A stretch of DNA of 25,910 bases from CAYYGL01 sp964471235 (GTDB lineage Bacteria > Calditrichota > Calditrichia > RBG-13-44-9 > J075), in assembly GCA_964471235.1 (NCBI GenBank), contig CAYYGL010000054.1, positions 1 to 25,910 on the forward strand, read 5' to 3'. Shown here in pieces: positions 1-9,337 of this stretch; positions within the stretch are counted from its first letter, which is position 1; every line of letters begins with the position of its first letter. The position numbers were made by a program, and so were the translations under genes. Below the pieces are notes generated by a model. The model did no database searches. It worked only from the letters and a program-made list of their open reading frames with translations, and had not been told where the DNA came from.

Positions 1-2
1 GC

Positions 3-92
3 GTTTTAAGGTCTGTGATTGATACACTCATTAAGCGAAACCTCGATGTCTTTCAGTACCTCTCTGAAATTATGGCTTTACAAACAACCTGA
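3..92 (+). pseudogene. C-terminal end of a transposase-like protein (partial, runs off left edge)
   Basis: An open frame enters from the left edge and ends at the TGA at 90-92, giving 29 residues that contain RSVIDT and NLDVFQYL. Seen: only this tail. From memory, this type of ending (a short helix before a 'DVFxYL' segment) is common at the C-terminus of IS66-type or related DDE transposases, but 29 residues are too few to assign a family. No inverted repeat end can be recognised between 93 and 165. It may be an intact gene cut by the window or a remnant. Confidence 0.35.
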
Positions 93-165
93 GTAGTTAC
101 GCTGTTAAAATATAGGAGGTGTAACAAGATTTGTCAAGCGCAATGGATTACCGTTCGGAAAAACG

Positions 166-588
166 CTATTCCCCAAGCAGGGTGACAACGATTTTTCTGC
201 CGGAAGCGCGGTCACGATGCTCTCCCAGGTAAATTCCCTGCCAGGTGCCAAGGTTGAGACGCCCCGCGGTAATCGGAATCAACAGCCCGCTGCCCAGTAA
301 GGATGCCTTGATGTGAGCCGGCATGTCATCCGCACCCTCGTAAACATGGGTAAAATAGGGCGCATTTTCCGGCACCATCCGGTTTAAATGGGATTCCATA
401 TCGGAGCGAACATCCGGGGAGACATTTTCGTTGATGGTGAGAGAGGCGGAGGTATGCTGGATGAAAAAATGTGCCAATCCGATAGAGATCCCTTTCAGTT
501 CCGGCAGCTGAGCAACGATTTCCGAAGTAACCACATGGAAGCCGCGCGGTTTGGGAGATAACCGAATGATTTTCTGATGCCACTGCAT
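166..588 (-). CDS. yjbQ: YjbQ/UPF0047 family protein
   Basis: A 140-residue protein of the YjbQ (UPF0047) family, usually about 130-140 residues. Family landmarks are all present in order: the HTSASLTINEN segment, the YEGADDMPAHIK segment carrying the conserved acidic and His residues, and the C-terminal LGTWQGIYLGEHR block. Family members are small cytosolic beta-fold proteins that form trimers around a putative metal or phosphate site. E. coli YjbQ has weak thiamine-phosphate synthase activity, but the physiological role is not settled. The start was chosen at the ATG giving MQWHQK because an AAGGAG ribosome-binding site lies 8 bases upstream and family members begin there; an in-frame ATG 27 bases further upstream is less likely. 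It stands alone, with no operon partner visible on either side. Confidence 0.9.
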   Translation of the reverse strand: MQWHQKIIRLSPKPRGFHVVTSEIVAQLPELKGISIGLAHFFIQHTSASLTINENVSPDVRSDMESHLNRMVPENAPYFTHVYEGADDMPAHIKASLLGSGLLIPITAGRLNLGTWQGIYLGEHRDRASGRKIVVTLLGE

Positions 589-1275
589 CTCAACAACTCC
601 TTCCATTGAATACACTTTCCAATAATGCCCCTCATCTGAAAAAACAGACGCCCGGGGGGCGCCACGAATTACAACGATAGCGTCTAAAATTATTGGGTAA
701 AATTAAAATGGATTATTTCGGTAGGCGCAAGCGTCAGATTACGCCTACTGCTCCAGCCACAGTCCTGGCGGAGCCATCCCACGGGAAAAGCCTACCTCGG
801 TAGGGGTGCCCCATCCTCGCGGCTACCACCTTTACCATCTGCATTTTGGTGTGTATCTGGAAAATGACACAAAATTCTGGACACTTTCATTATCCGAATC
901 GCCCCAAATTACAATGATTGAACAAAAGCCCGGGAAAATTTTAAATTTGTATGGGCAAATCGGCAGACAAAGAACTCTCGCCTAAATCTCGCTTGTTAGT
1001 GATACTCTCAGAAGAGGCAAAAATAATCAGGGGAAGTCCCAATTCCAATGGTTTCCGGAGATTGTCTCGCTTCACTGGCCTCTCAACCGGGCACAATCTT
1101 CCGTCTGGGTGCCCCGGTGAATCGGGGCGCGCCGGGGAGTGGCTATCGGCGGTAGTATGGGCAGGATCCTGGGGTTTCTGGCGCATCATCATCACCTGAA
1201 GAAAAGATACCCCATGTTGCGGGGGGCATCGGAAGTGCATAAGGTATTTGACTCTATAGAGGGGCTTGGGTATTC
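589..1275. other. Gene-poor spacer with small inverted repeats
   Basis: No convincing gene in about 690 bases; open frames here have no recognisable motif and no good ribosome-binding site. The stretch holds several small dyads: CGCCC-GGG-GGGCG at 649-661, GTAGGCG/CGCCTAC arms at 721-727 and 742-748, CCTACC-TC-GGTAGG at 791-804, and GGGG-TG-CCCC at 803-812. They look like intergenic repeat debris. On the minus strand the 649-661 hairpin is followed a few bases later by six T residues, so a weak terminator reading towards yjbQ is possible but not convincing. Confidence 0.5.
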
Positions 1276-1530
1276 TTATAGGGATTCTATCTTTTTCAGT
1301 GCTTTTTCAATCTCCTTGGGCGATTGTCTGAAATAAGGTACCCCACGTTTCCCAAGGAATTCAATAAACTCATCATCGGACATCTTCATAAGTTTAGCCG
1401 CTTTCCCGAGACTAATCTCCCCCTCGATATATAGCCTCATAATAAAGCTCTGAAAAGCAAAATGAGAGAGAGCTCCGATATTATCGGTCAAATCATCCGG
1501 TATGGAAAATTTAATTTGTTTAGTTTTCAT
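1276..1530 (-). CDS. UPF0175 family antitoxin-like protein, no toxin partner visible
   Basis: An 84-residue protein with the UPF0175 signature: the helix-turn-helix-like segment LYIEGEISLGKAAKLMKMS followed by EFIEFLGKRGVPYFR. The family resembles VapB-type antitoxins/DNA-binding regulators and is usually encoded next to a DUF3368 PIN-domain toxin. Start chosen at the ATG giving MKTKQIKF, which has an AGGGA motif about 6 bases upstream; the longer frame upstream adds 23 residues not typical of the family. Neither side shows a PIN-domain frame: nothing related appears between 589 and 1275 or between 1531 and 1923. It may therefore be an orphan antitoxin or a stand-alone regulator. Family call is confident, function is inferred. 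Confidence 0.85.
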   Translation of the reverse strand: MKTKQIKFSIPDDLTDNIGALSHFAFQSFIMRLYIEGEISLGKAAKLMKMSDDEFIEFLGKRGVPYFRQSPKEIEKALKKIESL

Positions 1531-1923
1531 ATCGATTCCCTGTACTTTCTGATAACTCGCTTCTATAATAAAGTATGTCAAAAAGTTAATAAAATGCAAA
1601 CGATAATGATGATGCTACACCTTCGGCAAAAATTTGGGGAACCAAGTAGTGCTGTTTCAATCAAATAATCTTGTATTTTGTGTGATACACCCTCCTTGTC
1701 ATACCGGATATGCCTGCCCCGTTGGGGCCGCCTGCCCTTGGAGGTTTCGGCGGTTTGTAGATTCCCCCAAAGGAGTCACTTTTCATAATCTTCCAATTTG
1801 GATGGCGGCACTTTGGCCGGAATAAGAGTGAAGATGAACAATGTTGTCTGGTGATGACGAAATTATGAATGGGATGCCCAGGAGAACTTCCTCAAAAGGG
1901 AAAAATAAGCAGAGGCCATCCAT
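1531..1923. other. Spacer without a recognisable gene
   Basis: About 390 bases between the UPF0175 gene and the end of the PorU-like gene. It includes a small dyad CCCC-GTT-GGGG near 1718-1728. An open frame on the plus strand (1634-1825) has no family motif. No terminator is evident for the minus-strand PorU-like gene that ends at 1924. Confidence 0.5.
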
Positions 1924-4900
1924 CTACCGCACCACAGCCAATTTCTCTATTTTCTCTACCGTTTTTTCCCCATCATCCACAATGATTTTGTACAGGTATA
2001 CACCATTGGCTATTAAGTTACCGTCCCGGTCTCTGCCGTCCCAGTAAATTTTGTTAAAACCCGGCTGGGCAACATCTTCAAGTTCCTGGATGAGCCGCCC
2101 GTTGATGGTGTATATTTTAATGGTCACATCAGCCGTACCGCTTGAAGATTGAAATTGAAACGTAAACTGGGTATCATCCGAGAAGGGATTGGGATAATTG
2201 AGCACCCGGTCGAGGGTGAGGTCTGTGGCGGAAGCGGTGGTAAATGTTAACTGAGCCTCGGAGTAGTTATTCAGGTTATCCCAGGCGGAAATGGTCAGAT
2301 GATGGGTGCCGGCAGGCAATGCCGGTAGGGTATACACCAGTTCGCCTTCCTGGAAGCTGTTTTCTTTGTAAACAAAAAAATCCGTAACATCTTTTTTAAT
2401 TTGGTTATCAATGGTTAACTCAATCCGGTGCCCTACTTCTCCGGTTAAATTGACGCCGCTTTCATCTTCAATATGAATCAAAAGAGTGGGTTGCTGTCCC
2501 ACGTAGTCGCCATCAAAAAAATCCGGTTGGTCCGGAAAAACAAAATCGATGTTGGGACCATTGGCATCACTCACCCGGGATTCCGTCCCGGTGAACAGCA
2601 GGGTATCTACAAAACCAACTCCATCCCGCATTTCCTCACTCCAGGCATAAATACTAATCCGCCCGGTTCGGGAATTTTTATATTTGATGGATTTGGGAAC
2701 GATGAAGCTCCCTTGCAATTCCCCGTTCTCTACTGTTACCACGCCGCGAAAAATGGTGCCGCCGGGATACGTATAATGAACCCCCCCTTTGAATAAACTG
2801 TCCACGGCATCAAAAACACGAATAACCGCTTTACCGTTAAAACCGCTCAAAGTAGCCCCGGTGGTGTCGGTAATAACGGCGCTTATCGTGGCTGTGGAAA
2901 GCGCTTTCAGGGTGTCAGCGGAAATTTGCGTTACATGAATCATATACTCCGGGTCCGCCAGCCGCAGAGTCGGGTCTCCCAGGATGTGGTATTTTTGGTC
3001 ATTGCTCCCGCCTCCTAAGGAACTCAGCATAGCCCTGCCCACAGTTTGGCTATGTTTGGAGTTATCCCCCTGGTTGAAAAGGTGGCGGAATAATTTTTGG
3101 ACAAACTGTTCATTTTGAAAAGCAAAGACCGGGCGGGCGGCAGCGATGACCTCAATTCCTCCGGCATTTTCAGTCCATACCATGGCTTCTGCCATGGATG
3201 GGATGTTGGGATTGTCATATTTCCCCCAGGTACAGGTGGCCGCTATCCAGATCGGTAATTTATAGCCGTTTTGAATTTTGGGGAGGTCTCTCCCCTTGTT
3301 TAGCACCTGTTCATGTGCCCAGGTGTTGGGATCGCCATGACCGAAAAAGTTAATAACCAGGGTGCCTCGATTGATCTGGTTTAACAGGGCAGCCGTCGCC
3401 TGGGGTTTTAAGCGCCCCAAACCGCCGGCTTCCGTTGGGAAGTCAGTCAGGTAAATTTTTGTCAAATCGAACTTATGCGGCACCAGGGATACAATGTTTT
3501 CCGTCTGTTGCATGTGAAACCATTCGCCGCATCTCCCGCCGCTCTGGCATTCGTCATCCGCAACGAAAGTAAGCCTCGTTTGCCATCCCTTGGCAGGATC
3601 ATCTCCCTGGAAAGACCGGGAATAGGCGGCTAATTTTTGGAGATAGGTCTGAATATCGTTCACGGAATTTGCCGGTAAACGGCCGATGGACAGTTCCGGG
3701 AACAAGTTCGACATATCATTCTTACTGTTGTTGATTGCCGTAAAATAGTTGTCGGAAACCCGGCTGAATACGTCATCATTGGCAGTGATTTCGAATACCG
3801 GCACCCGGTTCTGGTAGTTGGTTAATTCGATGTTGCGATAGTCATAACTGCCGTCGCCGATTAACCAGATGTATTCGGGGCGGAACCGGTTTGGATCGTT
3901 CTGCCCCCAGTTGTTGAAAGCGTATTTAATAAAATCCCGGATAGCCGTGGGATCCGGCACGCAGGAGGAAAATTCACTATAAATATCCTCTAATGTTACC
4001 CGTTCCGTTTCCAACGGATTGGGGAACTGGGTTTCTTTAAAATTCTCAATCGCTTCCGCAGCATCATAAAATTCTTTCGGAACAATCAACAGCAGCTTTC
4101 CTTTGCGATTGGGGTCTCTCAGGTTGGCATGGTTGTTAATTCGGAGGATGTCGGTAATCTCCGTAGCGGCGGCGGGTGCAAATACATAGTAAGTTTTTGC
4201 AATCGGTTGATTTTCCTGCGCATGAAATCTTACCGTGGCACCGTTGTCCAGCGGGGTAATGGCGGTGATATTGGCAAAATCCGAAATATCCCACACCTTA
4301 TTGGTGCCCGTTGGCAGCCCGGTGATGAAAAACTCCCGCGGGGTGTTATCCACCATGTAGTAAAATTTTAACCGATTGTTCTCCGCTACAAAATTCCGCT
4401 GAAATTGCAAGTTGAAGTAATCCAGAAACATAAAAGCGCTTTCGATATTCCCGGAATAAGTAAGGGATAGCTGGTTACTGCCCCCCTGAAAGCCATTACT
4501 CGTGACACATTTATCCTTCGTGGCATTCTTGGAAAAGGTGAGATTGTTGATTAATGTCTCGCCATTCACTGCTACATTTACAGTGTAGGTGTAATTCTGG
4601 GGATCCCCGTAATGGCTGCCCGATCCTCCATGAAAGCGAGCACAAAATTCCACATCCTGAGTTACGATATTCTGGGGCAGTTGGAAGTCGATATCTGCCT
4701 GGTCGGAAGTGCCCTGCAAGCGTACCCAGTACCAATCCATTCCGGAACTGAGAATGTTGTACCGGTCGGTTTCAAAATGGCGATAATCGGTAAATTGTTG
4801 AGCCCGAACCGCATTGGACAGGCTGGGCGAGTTCACCCGGGGGATTCGTTTTCCGTTGCGCTGATTAAAGGTGAACAAGTAATAGTTGGTAAAAGAAAAT

Positions 4901-5901
4901 TGGTTGTGATAACTCAACCATTTCCCGGCGGTGGTGTTGTATTGCCAGCCATCCACCGAACGACCGTAAAAATAAATTACATCAGTTGCATCCAGGATGC
5001 CGTTCTGGTTGTTATCCTGCACTTCAATTGCCACTTCGTTTAAATCTTCCGGGCGGGGTGTCTGGGCATTGGTGGGCAGCGGCGCACCGCCATAGTTAAA
5101 CAACTGGATGGTGTTCACGTCTATCTGAGAAATGTCAATTCCATGGTCTTGCAAAAAACTTCCGGTAATTTTGTAAATTCCCTCGTTCGAAATTGGGATT
5201 TTATACCAATCCCCCACACTTAAATCGTAATTTACCAATGTTTTGGAAAGCATTTTTCGGGAACTCATCACCCAATTGCGGGCCGATTGAAAATTCAGCA
5301 CCCTGTTTTTCAGGATGAGGATGTCATCTTCGGTGAGTCTGCCTTTCCCGTTGTTTTTCTTCCCGGGCTGAAACTGGATGTCAACAGCCATCTTCTTCAA
5401 TAACCGCACCGAATGTTCCGCCGGCTGGTATTGCACCGGGTAAATGCGAATATCCACCAATTGCATGTGCCGATATCGGTAGGGTTCGGATACTTCTACC
5501 ATGTATCCCGGGTAAGGGGTGCTGCTGTTGTAAATCTCATCGTTGCGAGGAAGCAGGTTGTTTTCCTCCAGGCTGGATATCATGATGTTGGGGAGCACAT
5601 CGATCGGGGAGAGGCTGCTCTCTTGCAAAATTTGATATTGGGACCGCACTGTAGCGCCGGGTGGAACGGCCACAGTGATAATGGAATACGGGATCATTGG
5701 CGCCCCTTCTTCCTGCGTAAAATACGCATCCGGGTAATCCAGCCGGGTGTAGAGGGTATGATTGATGGTGATGTCACCCTGCTCAAGTTCCGGTAATTGA
5801 AACTCCACCCGGAGATGCCGGTTGTCCTGATATTTCAGAACCCCCTGCCCGTATATTAAGGCTATCAAAAAGATGGTGAGCCAGATTGTTAAAGCCCGCA
5901 T
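1924..5901 (-). CDS. porU: PorU-like gingipain-family (C25) cysteine protease with type IX secretion C-terminal domain
   Basis: A 1325-residue exported protein. In the type IX secretion system PorU is the surface sortase that removes the C-terminal signal of cargo proteins and attaches them to lipopolysaccharide. Seen in order: a hydrophobic N-terminal signal sequence (MRALTIWLTIFLIALIYG), a long beta-rich N-terminal region, the C25 caspase-like domain at about residues 600-960 starting near KLLLIVPKEFYDAAE, and beta-sandwich regions. A C-terminal domain follows at about 1230-1325 with NYPNPF, IYTINGRLI and ANGVYLYKI motifs. The catalytic dyad is visible as His855 in FFGHGDP and Cys890 in IAATCTWGKYD, the usual gingipain spacing. 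Length fits PorU (about 1100-1300). ATG start has a GGGAG motif 7 bases upstream. No other type IX genes are adjacent. It could instead be a secreted C25 protease that is itself a type IX substrate, since it carries its own C-terminal domain as PorU also does. Confidence 0.8.
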   Translation of the reverse strand: MRALTIWLTIFLIALIYGQGVLKYQDNRHLRVEFQLPELEQGDITINHTLYTRLDYPDAYFTQEEGAPMIPYSIITVAVPPGATVRSQYQILQESSLSPIDVLPNIMISSLEENNLLPRNDEIYNSSTPYPGYMVEVSEPYRYRHMQLVDIRIYPVQYQPAEHSVRLLKKMAVDIQFQPGKKNNGKGRLTEDDILILKNRVLNFQSARNWVMSSRKMLSKTLVNYDLSVGDWYKIPISNEGIYKITGSFLQDHGIDISQIDVNTIQLFNYGGAPLPTNAQTPRPEDLNEVAIEVQDNNQNGILDATDVIYFYGRSVDGWQYNTTAGKWLSYHNQFSFTNYYLFTFNQRNGKRIPRVNSPSLSNAVRAQQFTDYRHFETDRYNILSSGMDWYWVRLQGTSDQADIDFQLPQNIVTQDVEFCARFHGGSGSHYGDPQNYTYTVNVAVNGETLINNLTFSKNATKDKCVTSNGFQGGSNQLSLTYSGNIESAFMFLDYFNLQFQRNFVAENNRLKFYYMVDNTPREFFITGLPTGTNKVWDISDFANITAITPLDNGATVRFHAQENQPIAKTYYVFAPAAATEITDILRINNHANLRDPNRKGKLLLIVPKEFYDAAEAIENFKETQFPNPLETERVTLEDIYSEFSSCVPDPTAIRDFIKYAFNNWGQNDPNRFRPEYIWLIGDGSYDYRNIELTNYQNRVPVFEITANDDVFSRVSDNYFTAINNSKNDMSNLFPELSIGRLPANSVNDIQTYLQKLAAYSRSFQGDDPAKGWQTRLTFVADDECQSGGRCGEWFHMQQTENIVSLVPHKFDLTKIYLTDFPTEAGGLGRLKPQATAALLNQINRGTLVINFFGHGDPNTWAHEQVLNKGRDLPKIQNGYKLPIWIAATCTWGKYDNPNIPSMAEAMVWTENAGGIEVIAAARPVFAFQNEQFVQKLFRHLFNQGDNSKHSQTVGRAMLSSLGGGSNDQKYHILGDPTLRLADPEYMIHVTQISADTLKALSTATISAVITDTTGATLSGFNGKAVIRVFDAVDSLFKGGVHYTYPGGTIFRGVVTVENGELQGSFIVPKSIKYKNSRTGRISIYAWSEEMRDGVGFVDTLLFTGTESRVSDANGPNIDFVFPDQPDFFDGDYVGQQPTLLIHIEDESGVNLTGEVGHRIELTIDNQIKKDVTDFFVYKENSFQEGELVYTLPALPAGTHHLTISAWDNLNNYSEAQLTFTTASATDLTLDRVLNYPNPFSDDTQFTFQFQSSSGTADVTIKIYTINGRLIQELEDVAQPGFNKIYWDGRDRDGNLIANGVYLYKIIVDDGEKTVEKIEKLAVVR

Positions 5902-6064
5902 TTATTTTCTCCCGAAATTTTTTTCCAAAATTGTAGGAAAAATTGAGGATAGTATTCTCCATTGAACTCGAATGCTTTTAGAATTCTTAAATTAAGCTAC
6001 TTTTGGCTCTATAACAATGGGAAAATAGAGTAACATGAATGGCACAGAGGGGATGACGGTAGGG

Positions 6065-7231
6065 TTATCGGGGTCCATTCAGGTCGAATTTTCTTCTGAT
6101 GGCGATTAATTTGTTTCGTTCAATTCTTTTCTGCCGGTAGCCCATCAGGTGTAGGAGTTCCACCACATACCAGCGGGCGATGCGGCGGTTCACAATCAGT
6201 TGATGAGGAAAGTTCCGGTCCTGCCGGATGCCGGGCAGCAGTGGCAGCAATTTGTCGAATCGCATTCGTCGCATCCATTGGGATAGTTTTAACCAGAAGG
6301 GATGAACACTGCGGATCACAAAAAAGCCGTCGTTTCCCTGGGATTGGTAGAGTGGCATAAAAATGTTACCCCGTTCCGCACTGCTTATTTGCCCCGCACT
6401 ATTTTCTGCCAGAACCTGCCCCTTGTGAATCGGTTGAAAATTTTCAAAACCCGGTTTCATTTGAAAATCTTCACCGGGTAGAATGCCATAGCGGTAGCGA
6501 ATTTCAAAAATAGGCGGGTATTTCCGGGCGGCATTGGCAAGGTATTGCACATAAGACCGGTAACGGGGGATCTGCTCTTCCCGTAAACAACCGATGCTCA
6601 CCAGCAAAATCCAGATGGCGGCAATGTGTTTTTCCACCGAGGCCGGGTCATCATGTTGACCGGACTCGAATGCCAGGGTATGGTATCCCAATTCGTCGAT
6701 GAAATTGATCAGGGTGCCGGTGAGGTGTTCCTCCATGCCCAGGATCATGGGTACCGGGAGCTGCAGGGCAAGCTGGCGGTTGTGCAGGGTATCCAGCACA
6801 ATGGAGAAGGGTGCACTGGGCGCCGAGGTGGTATGCAGGTCAATGACATATACCCCGGCGGTGGATTGACGAAAGTAATCTTCCAGCAACAGGAACAATT
6901 CCCGTTGCTCGGAATGATCGGTGCTGGGGTCCTCTCCGAAAGTGGGGGAAAGGGAGAGGGCTTGAATCCGATCCTCGGTCCAGATACGGTTCAGGTCGTA
7001 TTCCACGTACCGGGTGGATTGGGAAAGCGCCGACAGGTTGCCGGCCAGCCCAACCATCTTTCCTCGAAAAGGAAATCGGGAGCGTTGCAGGGTTAGAAAT
7101 ACTTGCTGCAAAGCGACTATCCCGGCAGGCTCATTGCCATGAATCCCTCCCAGAAAAATCACCATCGGGCCATCCTTGGGATCGCCGTATTCACCGATGA
7201 TTCGTTGTACGGCTATCAGAGGTTGTTCCAT
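6065..7231 (-). CDS. Succinylglutamate desuccinylase/aspartoacylase (AstE/AspA) family zinc hydrolase
   Basis: A 388-residue cytosolic zinc-dependent amidohydrolase of the M14-like AstE/AspA family, which cleaves N-acyl groups from amino acids or trims C-terminal residues. Zinc ligands are visible: His31 and Glu34 in GGIHGNEPAG and His133 in DLHTTS. Substrate-binding Asn81-Arg82 occur in DLNRIW, and Glu186 in LAFESGQHDD is the probable catalytic base. The C-terminal 130 residues contain the lipoyl-like segment typical of the family, then a basic tail. Start taken at ATG; a GTG two codons upstream is possible. It lies 29 bases downstream of the GCS2-CBS gene on the same strand, so the two are probably co-transcribed. 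The real substrate is unknown; pairing with a glutamate-cysteine ligase-like enzyme suggests a glutamyl conjugate (inference). Confidence 0.8.
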   Translation of the reverse strand: MEQPLIAVQRIIGEYGDPKDGPMVIFLGGIHGNEPAGIVALQQVFLTLQRSRFPFRGKMVGLAGNLSALSQSTRYVEYDLNRIWTEDRIQALSLSPTFGEDPSTDHSEQRELFLLLEDYFRQSTAGVYVIDLHTTSAPSAPFSIVLDTLHNRQLALQLPVPMILGMEEHLTGTLINFIDELGYHTLAFESGQHDDPASVEKHIAAIWILLVSIGCLREEQIPRYRSYVQYLANAARKYPPIFEIRYRYGILPGEDFQMKPGFENFQPIHKGQVLAENSAGQISSAERGNIFMPLYQSQGNDGFFVIRSVHPFWLKLSQWMRRMRFDKLLPLLPGIRQDRNFPHQLIVNRRIARWYVVELLHLMGYRQKRIERNKLIAIRRKFDLNGPR

Positions 7232-7260
7232 CGTCACTTCAGTTCAAATCGGTTTTCTCA

Positions 7261-9174
7261 TCAATTGTCTTCAAATATTTGCTCTAACAAACGAGCGGAG
7301 ATTTTTACAAAGTCGTGCTCGGTAACAATCCCAACTAATTTATCACCCTTCACAACCGGCAAACAACCGATTTTATTTTTCCGCATTACCTTAATGGCTT
7401 CCGTCGTTAAGGTCTCCGGGGTGGTATAAATGGGATTGGGAATCATAATTTCCTTCACCGGGGTAAAATTTTGCGATCGCTCCAGTGTTTTACCATAATG
7501 CTTTAACAGAATTCCCGATGTAATCAGTCCCACTAAACTGCCCTTTTCATTTTCCACCGGAACATGACGGATGTGCTTCCAGTCCATTATGTTGGCAACC
7601 AGATCCACCAGATCATTTTCTTGCACGGTAAAGAGTTCGGTTGACATGATTTGCTCTACTCGCAGGAACTTGTTAATCCAGTTTCCTGCCTCGGTAAGTT
7701 TTGCTAATTTCCATTGGTACACAGGTTTTCCTTTCTTTTGACGATGAACAATGGCTGCGGTAATGGCAACCAGGGTTTCTTCCAGGGTGCCTTCTTCTTT
7801 TAATTTGGCAAACGAATCCAGCATCCATTGGGAACCCGTTTTTTTGCGGCGCACCCGCTGCTCTATCAACTCCAGGTTCTTTTGAATATCTTCGGAATGA
7901 ACCCCGGCTTTCTGTAACCCGTCCCGGGAAAGGGGCAGCAATTCTTTTAAGATTAATTCCCGGGCATTGACCGTTTTGTTGTTCAACCAGGTAAAAGTGG
8001 AATCCAGTCCCAACCGGGCGGCTTTGATAAAGTTGGTCACCACCTCATCAAATTCGATTTTCTCGGGAAGATTTTTGTACTTTTCCGGAATGGCATTCAT
8101 TAAGCCGCTCCAAAATGCGGCATTGGCGATTTCATCCCTAACCGTTGGTCCGGATGGTAGGGTGCGGTTTTCTATTCGCAGATGAGGCTTTCCGTTAAAA
8201 ACCCCGTAACAAGCTCGATTCCAACGGTAGACCGTTCCGTTAAAGGTGTTTAATGCCTTGAGCTTGGGGATCTCCCCGTTTTTGAGTATTTTTAGCGAGT
8301 CTTCATACTCTTCACTGCATAACAGCACCCGGAAGCGGGCAATGTCATCCTGCAGGATTTCCAGCACCGAGTGATGAATCCATTGTTTGGGAAAAGAGAC
8401 CCGCCCTCGCTTTTCCCGGAGATGGTGCAGCACATTCCGGGTATCAATGGCTTGCTGAAAGAGAGCAATACGGGTCTCATGCCAGAGGCGTTTGCCTACC
8501 AACAGGGGCGAATTGGTGGCAGCCGCCAGCACCGGCGCGGCTATCAGTTTGGAAAAATTGTAAGCGTCCGGAAAATCTTGCGGCGTGGTTTGAAAATGAA
8601 CCTGAAATGAGGTATTGCAAAATTCGAAGGTGGGATATTCCTGCCGGGTGATTAGCTCGTCGATTCCTTTGATATTATATTGAAAATCACCTCCTCGCAG
8701 CTCTTTTATTTTTTCAAACAAAATAGCATATCGTTTCCGATCGGTCATATTCTCCATTTCCAGGTCAATGTAGCGGATGGTCGGCAGGATGCCCACCAGG
8801 ATGTATTCGGCGCCCATCCGGTGAAGCACTTTTTCCAATTTCTCCAGGCAGGTATTCAATTGCTGCTCGATCCGGCTGAAGCAATCCCCGGTAAATTCTA
8901 CCGGGTCCAAATTGATCTCCAGGTTGAATTTTGCCAATTCGGTGGTGAAATGCGGATCGTCAATCGCCGCCAGAACGTCTTCGATAATGGGCGCCGGGCG
9001 CCAGAATTTGTCAATCAAACACAGTTCCTGTTCGGCACCGATTCGCTGAACATCGGTCTCAAACATATCCCGTCTCAACATCTCTTCCAGCGCTTTTAAA
9101 TCTTTCAAAATATAGTGGGTAAAGCGGCGGATAGATTCCGGATTGTCTACCCGTGTAACATGAAATTCACCCAT
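7261..9174 (-). CDS. GCS2-family glutamate-cysteine ligase-like protein with two C-terminal CBS domains
   Basis: A 637-residue fusion. Residues about 1-480 form a GCS2 carboxylate-amine ligase domain: Glu48 and Glu50 in RIGAEQELCLID, the FNLEINLDPVEF metal/ATP-binding strand at 83-94, NTSFQVHFQ at 187-195 and RIENRTLPSGPT further on. Residues about 510-635 carry two CBS repeats, IMSTELFTV...IRHVPV...GLITSG and IMIPNPIYTT...IGCLPVV...GIVTEHDF. CBS pairs commonly bind adenosine nucleotides and regulate the attached enzyme, so ATP-dependent peptide-bond formation under energy control is a reasonable inference. The ATG start has AAAGGA about 8 bases upstream. First gene of a two-gene unit with the AstE/AspA hydrolase, and divergent from bshB1 across a 163-base spacer. 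Whether it makes gamma-glutamylcysteine or another glutamyl amide cannot be read from sequence. Confidence 0.85.
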   Translation of the reverse strand: MGEFHVTRVDNPESIRRFTHYILKDLKALEEMLRRDMFETDVQRIGAEQELCLIDKFWRPAPIIEDVLAAIDDPHFTTELAKFNLEINLDPVEFTGDCFSRIEQQLNTCLEKLEKVLHRMGAEYILVGILPTIRYIDLEMENMTDRKRYAILFEKIKELRGGDFQYNIKGIDELITRQEYPTFEFCNTSFQVHFQTTPQDFPDAYNFSKLIAAPVLAAATNSPLLVGKRLWHETRIALFQQAIDTRNVLHHLREKRGRVSFPKQWIHHSVLEILQDDIARFRVLLCSEEYEDSLKILKNGEIPKLKALNTFNGTVYRWNRACYGVFNGKPHLRIENRTLPSGPTVRDEIANAAFWSGLMNAIPEKYKNLPEKIEFDEVVTNFIKAARLGLDSTFTWLNNKTVNARELILKELLPLSRDGLQKAGVHSEDIQKNLELIEQRVRRKKTGSQWMLDSFAKLKEEGTLEETLVAITAAIVHRQKKGKPVYQWKLAKLTEAGNWINKFLRVEQIMSTELFTVQENDLVDLVANIMDWKHIRHVPVENEKGSLVGLITSGILLKHYGKTLERSQNFTPVKEIMIPNPIYTTPETLTTEAIKVMRKNKIGCLPVVKGDKLVGIVTEHDFVKISARLLEQIFEDN

Positions 9175-9337
9175 AACACATCCTTTTCAAATAAGTGATA
9201 AATTTACGAGTTTCCTTGCTTATATTAAACGAAAAAAAGTACTAAGAAAGCAAGAATTAAAGTCAAAGTTTCGCAAAATGAAAAAGCGTGGTTCAGTCGG
9301 TTAGTGAGTGAGCCGGTCGGTAAATAAGGTAGGTGGG

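Noticed and set aside
114..165. Strong Shine-Dalgarno-like AGGAGGTG at 114-121 on the plus strand
   Set aside because: The only following frame starts with TTG, is about 33 codons long and runs antisense into the end of yjbQ with no family signal.
951..1199. 82-residue plus-strand frame and a 99-residue minus-strand frame over the same bases
   Set aside because: Neither has a recognisable motif or ribosome-binding site; both strands are open simultaneously in a GC-rich stretch.
1634..1825. 63-residue plus-strand frame containing FVDSPKGVTFHNLPIWM
   Set aside because: No domain and no ribosome-binding site; probably translation of an intergenic repeat.
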